Of a stretch of 19,196 bases of DNA, positions 13,916 through 19,196 are shown piece after piece (the first letter of the stretch is position 1; each line of letters begins with the position of its first letter). Location: the NCBI GenBank assembly GCA_902464035.1, contig CABQHT010000038.1, positions 1-19,196 on the forward strand, in the 5' to 3' direction. A program made the translations under genes and the position numbers. Under the pieces are notes generated by a model. The model saw only the letters and a list, made by a program, of their open reading frames with translations. It made no database searches and was not told the DNA's origin. The DNA is from an uncultured Collinsella sp. Lineage in GTDB: Bacteria; Actinomycetota; Coriobacteriia; Coriobacteriales; Coriobacteriaceae.

Positions 13916-14827
13916 TTAAGCACGTGCTGTCTGGGCGATGCCAGCCTTGGCGTTTGCGCGTTTGCCGGCGAGTTCGCAAAAAATCGCGCCGCCGATGATA
14001 AGCGCGGCGCCCATCAGGCGGACCGGTGTTATGGCTTCACCCAAAAGGGCGGCCGAGAACACGACCGCCGAAAGCGGCTCGAGGTAGCCGACGACAGCGA
14101 CGGTCTGGACGGGCAGCTTGGCGACGGCGCTAAAGTAGAGCAGGCAACCGATGCCGGTGTTGACGACGCCGAGCATAGCGACGGCGCGCCAATCAATACT
14201 GGCGGCGATACCGGCGGACAGGAATGAGGGAGCGCCCTGCGTGATGAGCGTGAGGACCAGTGCGGTCACAAAGGCGGCGCTCACCTGGAGCGCGGAGTTC
14301 TCGAGGCCCTCGATGTGCGGCGCACCCTTGCTGGCGATGACCATCAATGCATAGCAGAAGGCCGAGGCGATTCCACAGACGATGCCCGCAATGGGCATAT
14401 TGCCGCCTAGACCTTGCGCTGCAATGAGAAAAGCACCGCAGGCGACGGCGACAAAGCCGGCGATTTTGCCGCCGGTCAGCTTTTCGCCAAAGATGAGCGG
14501 GGAGAGCGCCATGACAATGATGGGGCCGCAGTAGTACAGCAGCGAGGATACGCCGACGCCGATCGTCTGGTAGGCGCGGAACAGAAAAATCCAGCTGGCG
14601 CCCAGCGCAGCTCCCGAGAGGAGGAGGGCCGCGGCTTCGCGGGGACGAGATGGCGCCTGCAACTTATGGTGTTGGGTAGTGGCGAGGATGGTTATAAGCG
14701 AGAGGGCTCCCAGAAAAGTGCGCAGCAGCACGATATCGGAGCTCGGCAGTGCGATAGCTGCGGCGATGATGCCGTTAGAGCCAAACAACAGTAATGCTGC
14801 TAAGTATGTAAACAGTCCGTTGTTCAT
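13916..14827 (-). CDS. EamA-type DMT-family transporter
   Basis: The 303-residue protein has ten predicted membrane helices in two EamA repeats (about residues 5-138 and 145-285). Typical motifs are LGASWIFLFRAYQTIGVGVSS in the first half and VVGYLEPLSAVVFSAALLGE in the second, the usual position of the conserved Pro and Glu. Members export amino acids or other metabolites through the cytoplasmic membrane; the substrate is not readable. GAGGGG lies about 10 bases before the ATG, slightly far but usable. The gene is divergent from a LysR regulator with a 118-bp shared region containing a T-N11-A operator, the classic arrangement in which the regulator controls the exporter. Confidence 0.88.
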   Translation of the reverse strand: MNNGLFTYLAALLLFGSNGIIAAAIALPSSDIVLLRTFLGALSLITILATTQHHKLQAPSRPREAAALLLSGAALGASWIFLFRAYQTIGVGVSSLLYYCGPIIVMALSPLIFGEKLTGGKIAGFVAVACGAFLIAAQGLGGNMPIAGIVCGIASAFCYALMVIASKGAPHIEGLENSALQVSAAFVTALVLTLITQGAPSFLSAGIAASIDWRAVAMLGVVNTGIGCLLYFSAVAKLPVQTVAVVGYLEPLSAVVFSAALLGEAITPVRLMGAALIIGGAIFCELAGKRANAKAGIAQTARA

Positions 14828-14851
14828 GCGCTGACATCCCCTCTATATCCG

Positions 14852-14874
14852 AACATGTTCACTATGGGTGAACT
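14852..14874. promoter_or_regulatory. LysR-type operator between the EamA and LysR genes
   Basis: GTTCAC-N5-GTGAAC (14858-14874) has the T-N11-A core (T at 14860, A at 14872). The overlapping decamer GAACATGTTC (14852-14861) is itself a perfect palindrome, so two half-site registers are possible. It lies just upstream of the lysR -10, where binding would affect both promoters. Confidence 0.6.
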
Positions 14875-14894
14875 GGCTTTAGAAGAAAAGCGAA

Positions 14895-14900
14895 TATAAT
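14895..14900 (+). promoter_or_regulatory. -10 element of the LysR gene
   Basis: TATAAT is a perfect consensus -10, 45 bp before the GTG start. The -35 region (about 14872-14879) is poor and overlaps the end of the operator, which fits autoregulation. Confidence 0.55.
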
Positions 14901-14945
14901 GCATGGAAAACATGACAAAAACTCATGTAAGGGTGGGGACGTGCC

Positions 14946-15803
14946 GTGGAGACCAATATCCAAAAGATGCAGGTGCTGCTGGAGACGGTGCGCGCCGGAA
15001 GCTTTACGCGTGCTGCCGAGCGCCTGAGCTATTCGCAGTCGGGCGTGAGCCGTATGGTGGCCGATCTTGAGGCCGACTGGGGTTTTAAGGTGCTCGACCG
15101 CAGTCGCGAGGGCGTGGCTCTTTCTGCCGACGGGCGGCAGGTCATGCCGGCTGTCGAGGCGCTCTGCGAGGAATTCACTCGCTTGCAGCGACGGGTGGAT
15201 GAGATGCGTGGACTCATGCGCGGCAAAATCTGCATCGGTACGTTTTCGAGTGTGGCGACCCACGTGCTGCCGCCGGTGATTGCGCGCTTTCGCGCCGATC
15301 ATCCGGACGTCGATTATGAGTTGCTGATGGGCGATTACTCAGAGATTGAACAATGGGTGGCGGAAGGTCGCTGCGACCTGGGCTTTATTCCGCGCGAGCC
15401 ACGCGGCGCCGGCATGGCGTCGCGACCGTTGGTGCAAGACGAGCTGATGGCCGTGGTGCCAGCGGACTCCTCGCTTGCCACCGCGGAGGTCGTTTCCCTT
15501 GCCGATTTGGCCAACGAGCAGTTTATCCTGCTGGAACGCGGTAGCGACGACGAGATTACGCCGCTGTTTCGCCGCGCGGGCCTGGCGGTGCGCTCTAAGC
15601 TGTCGACCTGGGATGACTATGCGATTATGGCTATGGTCGAGGACGGCCTGGGCGTTAGCATTCTTCCCGCGCTCATCTTGCGTCGCTGTCAGTTCGATGT
15701 TGCCGTGCGTCCGCTCGAGGGACATCCTCATCGGCAGATCAATGCGATATATCGAACGGCCGATGTTTCGCTTGCCGCCGCTCGTTTCCTCGAATACCTC
15801 TAA
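14946..15803 (+). CDS. LysR-family regulator, probably of the divergent EamA transporter
   Basis: The protein is a complete 285-residue LysR regulator. The N-terminal winged HTH (residues 5-62) includes the recognition region FTRAAERLSYSQSGVSRMVA. The linker helix runs to about 88, and the substrate-binding domain begins at GKICIGTFSSVATHVLPPVI. The latter resembles LysR proteins acting on amino acid or aromatic metabolite genes, but the ligand is unknown. The start is GTG at 14946, six bases after GGGTGGGGA; an in-frame alternative closer to the HTH (ATG at residue 8) would cut into it. No strong terminator follows. Confidence 0.9.
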   Translation: METNIQKMQVLLETVRAGSFTRAAERLSYSQSGVSRMVADLEADWGFKVLDRSREGVALSADGRQVMPAVEALCEEFTRLQRRVDEMRGLMRGKICIGTFSSVATHVLPPVIARFRADHPDVDYELLMGDYSEIEQWVAEGRCDLGFIPREPRGAGMASRPLVQDELMAVVPADSSLATAEVVSLADLANEQFILLERGSDDEITPLFRRAGLAVRSKLSTWDDYAIMAMVEDGLGVSILPALILRRCQFDVAVRPLEGHPHRQINAIYRTADVSLAAARFLEYL

Positions 15804-15863
15804 ATGCGTGCACGTCGTTATCGCCTTGGGATAAATCTCGAGGTCTTGCTCATTTTATTTTTG

Positions 15864-15946
15864 AAATTGAACTTTTCGAAATAGCACGGCGCTATACTGC
15901 TGCCTAAATTGAACTCAGGTTCAATTCGTGTTGTATAAATTGAACT
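15864..15946. promoter_or_regulatory. Operator array AAATTGAACT x3 plus one inverted copy
   Basis: The 10-mer AAATTGAACT occurs at 15864-15873, 15906-15915 and 15937-15946. The middle copy forms a perfect palindrome with GTTCAATT (15919-15926; 8-bp arms, 4-nt spacer). The spacings, 42 and 31 bp, are close to four and three helical turns, so all copies face the same side of the DNA. The first copy lies in the -35 region and the palindrome starts about 9 bp after the -10. This layout fits repression, probably by the HTH domain encoded just downstream (inference). Confidence 0.6.
15893..15898 (+). promoter_or_regulatory. -10 element of the HTH-aminotransferase gene
   Basis: TATACT lies 69 bp before the start. 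TTGAAC at 15867-15872 is -35-like but 20 bp away, longer than optimal; it is part of the first operator copy. Confidence 0.45.
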
Positions 15947-15966
15947 TTGCCAGCAAGGAGGTTCTA

Positions 15967-17487
15967 GTGGCCCAAGAGACGTTTAGCGATCGTCTGCGAC
16001 AGGCTATGTCCGATCGCGACGTTCGCCAGTCGGACGTGATCCGCGCATCGGAGATGCTCGGCAAAAAACTCGGCAAGAGTCAGATGAGCCAATATGTGAG
16101 CGGCAAGACGATTCCGCGGCGCGATGTGGCTGAGCTGCTCGCCCGTATTTTGGAGGTCGATGTTACCTGGCTGCTTGCCGGCGACGCCGATCAAGGCGAG
16201 GCATCATCACCCCGCAACGATTCCAAGCCCGAACCCCATCCCTCAGCTCAAATTGCAAGGAGCACCACCATGCGTACTTTTTCTAAATCCACCAAGCTCG
16301 ATAACGTCCTGTATGACGTGCGCGGTCCCGTCGTCGACGAGGCCGCCCGTATGGAGGACGAGGGCGAGCGCATCCTCAAGCTCAATATCGGCAACCCGGC
16401 GCCCTTCGGTTTCCGCACGCCCGACGAGGTCATCAAGGACATGCGCCAGCAGCTGCCCGACTGCGAAGGCTATTCCAACTCGCGTGGCCTGTTCTCCGCG
16501 CGCAAGGCGATCATGCAGTATTCGCAGATCAAGGGCTTGCCCAACGTTCAGATGGAGCATATCTACACGGGCAACGGCGTGTCCGAGCTCATTCAGCTTT
16601 CGATGAACGCGCTGCTCGACAATGGCGACGAGATTCTGATCCCCAGCCCCGACTATCCGCTCTGGACGGCGTGCGCAACCCTTGCCGGCGGTCATCCCGT
16701 GCACTATCTGTGCGATGAGCAGGCGGATTGGTATCCCGACCTGGAGGATATGGAGTCCAAGATCACGAGCGCGACCAAAGCCCTCGTCATCATCAACCCC
16801 AACAACCCCACGGGTTCCGTCTATCCGCGCGAGGTGCTCGAGGGCATCGTCGAGGTTGCACGCAGGCATCAGCTGATGATCTTTGCTGATGAGATCTACG
16901 ACCGCCTGTGCATGGACGGCTACGAGCACGTCTCGATTGCCTCGCTCGCTCCCGATCTGCCCTGCGTCACCTTTAGCGGTCTGTCCAAGTCGCACATGAT
17001 CGCGGGCTATCGTATTGGCTGGATGGTGCTTTCGGGCAACCAGCGCTGCATGAGCGACTTCATCATGGGCATCAACATGCTCTCCAACATGCGCCTGTGC
17101 TCCAACGTGCCGGCTCAGTCGATCGTTCAGACGGCGCTCGGTGGCCATCAGTCCGTCAACGACTACATCCGCCCCGGCGGCCGTGTCTACGAGCAGCGCA
17201 ACTTTGTGTATGAGGCGCTCAACAAGATTGACGGCATCTCGGTGGTTAAGCCGCGTGCGGCGTTCTACATCTTCCCCAAGATGGATGTGAAGAAGTTCAA
17301 CATCACCGACGACGAGCAGTTCGCCCTTGACCTGCTGCACGAGAAGAAGATTCTGATCACGCGCGGCGGCGGCTTCAACTGGGCTGAGCCCGACCACTTC
17401 CGTATCGTGTACCTGCCGCGCATGGAAGTGCTCAAAGAGTCCCTCGAAGATCTCGCCGACTTCTTCGATCATTACCGACAGCACTAG
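15967..17487 (+). CDS. alaA: XRE-type HTH domain fused to AlaA-like aminotransferase
   Basis: The 506-residue protein has an N-terminal Cro/C1-type HTH (residues about 5-72, including SQMSQYVSGKTIP as the recognition helix region), a polar Ser/Pro-rich linker (about 76-101) and a complete fold-type I PLP aminotransferase (102-506) very like E. coli AlaA. Signatures are LNIGNPAPFGF, YTGNGVSELI, INPNNPTG, DEIYDRL, and the PLP Lys341 in FSGLSKSH. AlaA makes alanine from pyruvate and glutamate, so this class is the best guess. GTG at 15967 follows AAGGAGG (15955-15961) at 5 bases. A second strong start (ATG 16270) would give the enzyme alone at 405 residues, the length of AlaA. Unlike MocR proteins, the HTH is XRE-type and the enzyme is not MocR-like. 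An operator array precedes the gene. Confidence 0.88.
   Translation: MAQETFSDRLRQAMSDRDVRQSDVIRASEMLGKKLGKSQMSQYVSGKTIPRRDVAELLARILEVDVTWLLAGDADQGEASSPRNDSKPEPHPSAQIARSTTMRTFSKSTKLDNVLYDVRGPVVDEAARMEDEGERILKLNIGNPAPFGFRTPDEVIKDMRQQLPDCEGYSNSRGLFSARKAIMQYSQIKGLPNVQMEHIYTGNGVSELIQLSMNALLDNGDEILIPSPDYPLWTACATLAGGHPVHYLCDEQADWYPDLEDMESKITSATKALVIINPNNPTGSVYPREVLEGIVEVARRHQLMIFADEIYDRLCMDGYEHVSIASLAPDLPCVTFSGLSKSHMIAGYRIGWMVLSGNQRCMSDFIMGINMLSNMRLCSNVPAQSIVQTALGGHQSVNDYIRPGGRVYEQRNFVYEALNKIDGISVVKPRAAFYIFPKMDVKKFNITDDEQFALDLLHEKKILITRGGGFNWAEPDHFRIVYLPRMEVLKESLEDLADFFDHYRQH
16257..16272 (+). promoter_or_regulatory. Internal ribosome binding site and ATG for stand-alone aminotransferase
   Basis: AAGGAG (16257-16262) stands 7 bases before ATG (16270-16272), in frame with the HTH. 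The resulting product begins MRTFSKSTKLDNVLYDVRGP, matching the natural N terminus of AlaA, and is 405 residues long. The HTH reading frame has no stop before it. Confidence 0.6.
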
Positions 17488-17488
17488 T

Positions 17489-17512
17489 TCCGCCGTTCTA
17501 CCGAACGGCGGA
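17489..17512. terminator. Hairpin just after the aminotransferase gene
   Basis: A perfect 10-bp stem TCCGCCGTTC / GAACGGCGGA has the loop TACC, beginning two bases after the stop codon. There is no T tract, so it may stabilise the transcript end rather than terminate. Confidence 0.55.
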
Positions 17513-17562
17513 CCGCTTGACGCTGCGCGAGCCGCATTCACGCCAATCTGACGTTCAACTTC

Positions 17563-17597
17563 AAGGGCGCGACCAGAAGGTCAGCGCCCTTTCGTTT
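17563..17597 (+). terminator. Rho-independent terminator downstream of the aminotransferase gene
   Basis: A stem of 8 + 4 bp (AAGGGCGC-GACC / GGTC-A-GCGCCCTT, one bulged A, loop AGAA) is followed by TTCGTTT. The rest of the gap (17598-17706) shows no gene, tRNA or strong hairpin. Confidence 0.75.
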
Positions 17598-17706
17598 CAC
17601 GTCACCTTGGCGCAAATGCGACTCGCTCGCTGTCGTGTGCTCAACCTGCGTCATCATCATGGTCCGTATGCGACGAGGAAATAATAAGACCATTCTCCTT
17701 GGCTGT

Positions 17707-18117
17707 TTAGATCACGATGCCGTTGCAGTGGTCGATTTCGTGTTGGATGATCTCGGCGGCGTAGCCCGAGAAGTTTTTGACGCGGTGGACGAAGTTCTCG
17801 TCCAGATACTCCACCTTAATGCGGCGATAGCGGGTGCAGGGACGCACGCCGACCAGCGAGAGGCACCCCTCGCTGGTTTGATAGGAATTGACCTGCTCAA
17901 GAATCTGAGGGTTGTACATGAGTAGCGACTTGCTGCCGTCTTTTACGCAGATGATGCGCTTGCGCACGCCGATCATATTGGCGGCGAGCCCCACGCATTC
18001 GTGCTCGTGTTCGTGCAGGGTGTCCAGAAGGTCCTGACCGGTTGCGGCGTCCTCGGGGGTGGCGTCCTCGCTCGGCAGGCGAAGGAAGAATTCGGATTTC
18101 ATGATGGGCTTAATCAT
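17707..18117 (-). CDS. def: Peptide deformylase (short type)
   Basis: The 136-residue metalloenzyme removes N-formyl groups from nascent polypeptides. Motif II EGCLS (83-87) and motif III HEIDH (126-130) are intact, giving ligands Cys85, His126 and His130 and catalytic Glu127. Motif I reads GLAANM (43-48), with Met where most deformylases have Gln. It is shorter than E. coli Def (169) because the C-terminal helix is missing. The ATG at 18117 follows GAGGAG; an in-frame GTG/ATG further up at 18261 would add 48 residues unlike any deformylase. It is about 35% identical by eye to the other short deformylase at 9932-10351. The gene is divergent from an MFS transporter and is not next to fmt or rRNA genes. 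Confidence 0.88.
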   Translation of the reverse strand: MIKPIMKSEFFLRLPSEDATPEDAATGQDLLDTLHEHEHECVGLAANMIGVRKRIICVKDGSKSLLMYNPQILEQVNSYQTSEGCLSLVGVRPCTRYRRIKVEYLDENFVHRVKNFSGYAAEIIQHEIDHCNGIVI

Positions 18118-18249
18118 GGTGGGCTCCTCATGTTTCATTCTTTCGTGGGGTTTCAATAATAACGCGCGGGCAAAGCCGTTCGTTCGCGTTACAATCTTTC
18201 GACGTTGAACCATGTTGTCGGATGCGCCGTGTGCGTTTTCCGATGTAAG

Positions 18250-18288
18250 TCTAGGGCTCATTTTCGCTCTAGACCGCTCCTCTAGGGC
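18250..18288. promoter_or_regulatory. Triple CTAG-containing repeat upstream of the MFS gene
   Basis: TCTAGGGC occurs at 18250-18257 and 18281-18288, exactly 31 bp apart, with an inverted relative GCTCTAGA at 18266-18273. The first and the inverted copy form an 8-bp inverted repeat with one mismatch and an 8-nt spacer. It ends 34 bp before the MFS start and may be the operator of an efflux repressor encoded elsewhere. Confidence 0.4.
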
Positions 18289-18321
18289 GATGCAATTGTC
18301 GTTCTAAGAGGAAGGATTTCC

Positions 18322-19196
18322 ATGGGGACCAAATCCCAGCAAAAAACTCAAGCGGATGCATCCGCAAACTCGGCGTTTCTCGTCGTGATGTATGTCGCGG
18401 CGTTCGTAGCAGCATTCAACGAGAACATTATCAACGTGGCGCTGCACGATATCATGGCGGCATTTTCGGTGAGCGCCACCACGGCGCAATGGCTTGTTTC
18501 GGGCTATATGATCGTGACGTCGATCTTCACCGCTACCATGGCGTTTCTTTCGGGTCGTTTTTCGACGCGTAAGCTGCTGTTTTTCGCATGCGGCTGCATG
18601 GTCGCCGGCGAGGTGCTGTGCCTGCTGGCTCCGTCGTTTGCCGTACTGCTGCCGAGCCGTATCTTGCAGGCGGCCGGTTCCGGCATTCTGTTTCCGCTCA
18701 TGATGAATGTCGTGCTGTCGTGCGCTCCGCGTGAAAAGCTCGGTCTGTATCTGAGCCTGGGCGGCGCCTGCATCACGCTGGGGCCGGCGTTTGGTCCGGT
18801 GATCAGCGGCCTTATGTGTACGCTCTTTGGCTGGAGGGCCGTGTTTATCGTTCCGCTCGTGGGCGGCATCGTGGTGGCTGCCGTGGGCGCAAAGCTCGTT
18901 CGCAACGTGGGCGAACGCATGGATACAACGCTGGATATTCTTTCGGTCATTTTGCTTGCCGCCGGTATCACGGCGTTTGTGTACGCCGTTGGAGAGTTCT
19001 CGACCAACGTGATGACGGGCGTCGTGGCGCTTGTCGTTGCCGTTGTGCTGCTCGGCCTGTTTGCGGCTCGCCAGCTTAAGCTCGACCATCCGGTGCTCAA
19101 CGTGCGACCCATGGCGAGCAGCCGTTTTTGGCCTGCGTGCCTGCTTGTGGTGGTGTCGATGATGACGACGTTCTCGATGAGCGTTTTGTTGCCGCT
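18322..19196 (+). CDS. MFS transporter, DHA2 (EmrB/QacA-like) family, 3' end outside window
   Basis: 291 residues are visible; the frame runs off the right edge. After a short polar N terminus the first membrane helix contains FNENIINVALHDI, the DHA2 'D/N-x-x-I-V-N-V-A-L' type motif. It is followed by AQWLVSGYMI (motif D1-like), the loop 2-3 motif LSGRFSTRKLL (motif A), RILQAAGSGILFPLMM (motif B, Arg) and LGPAFGPVISG (motif C of drug/proton antiporters). These features support a 14-helix drug or metabolite exporter; the substrate is unknown. The first acidic residue of the helix-1 motif is Asn/Glu here rather than the common Asp. The ATG at 18322 follows GAGGAAGGA. A repeat array lies directly upstream. 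Confidence 0.9.
   Translation, partial: MGTKSQQKTQADASANSAFLVVMYVAAFVAAFNENIINVALHDIMAAFSVSATTAQWLVSGYMIVTSIFTATMAFLSGRFSTRKLLFFACGCMVAGEVLCLLAPSFAVLLPSRILQAAGSGILFPLMMNVVLSCAPREKLGLYLSLGGACITLGPAFGPVISGLMCTLFGWRAVFIVPLVGGIVVAAVGAKLVRNVGERMDTTLDILSVILLAAGITAFVYAVGEFSTNVMTGVVALVVAVVLLGLFAARQLKLDHPVLNVRPMASSRFWPACLLVVVSMMTTFSMSVLLP

Noticed and set aside
16243..17541. Open frame of about 430 codons opposite the aminotransferase gene
   Set aside because: Antisense shadow; the plus strand has all aminotransferase motifs.
17598..17706. tRNA or small RNA in the gap after the aminotransferase gene
   Set aside because: No cloverleaf, T-loop motif or terminator-like hairpin with a promoter could be found.
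1..19196. Mobile element, prophage or CRISPR
   Set aside because: No integrase, transposase, terminal inverted repeats, target duplications or regularly spaced repeats were seen; the only large repeat is the local tandem duplication.

Overview
The window looks like a chromosomal segment of a gut-associated, high-GC Gram-positive bacterium of the Coriobacteriia, most likely a Collinsella. This is inferred from the GC-rich coding sequence, strong GGAG-type ribosome binding sites, wall-anchored proteins with LAXTG sorting signals, a Gram-positive type bile salt hydrolase and short peptide deformylases. No database search was possible. I see no phage, integrase, transposase, CRISPR array, rRNA or tRNA. 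It reads as an ordinary housekeeping and transport region with one locally duplicated surface-protein locus.

Left part (1-4200): the C-terminal part of a LysR regulator, a probable LysR operator, a MetE-like methyltransferase with a complete zinc site but no N-terminal folate half, and a UraA-type uracil permease. The permease is convergent with a small esterase, and a perfect 17-bp bidirectional terminator separates them.

Middle (4290-9740, minus strand): a purine permease of the NCS2/AzgA type, followed by two tandem paralogous surface proteins. Each has a long signal peptide, a beta-helix-like repeat domain, a Pro/Lys/Glu-rich wall linker, an LAATG signal, a membrane segment and a basic tail. 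Between the paralogues lies a 3'-terminal fragment of the purine permease gene with its terminator. It is a scar showing that the unit [permease 3' end - terminator - promoter - surface gene] was duplicated in tandem.

Centre-right (9880-14950): a deformylase-like protein lacking the catalytic Glu (HMIDH), a bile salt hydrolase with all catalytic residues, a Kup potassium transporter, and an EamA exporter divergent from a LysR regulator. The shared intergenic region carries a good T-N11-A operator.

Right (15860-19196): an XRE-type HTH domain fused in frame to an AlaA-like aminotransferase, with a strong internal Shine-Dalgarno and ATG that would give stand-alone AlaA of 405 residues. Upstream, AAATTGAACT occurs three times at 42- and 31-bp spacing, plus one inverted copy. 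Then come a second deformylase with intact EGCLS and HEIDH motifs, and a divergent DHA2-type MFS efflux gene cut by the window edge. The most interesting items are the HTH-aminotransferase gene with its operator array, the duplication scar, and the two deformylases with complementary motif changes. No intergenic stretch exceeds 300 bases; the longest (6175-6445) is fully described.
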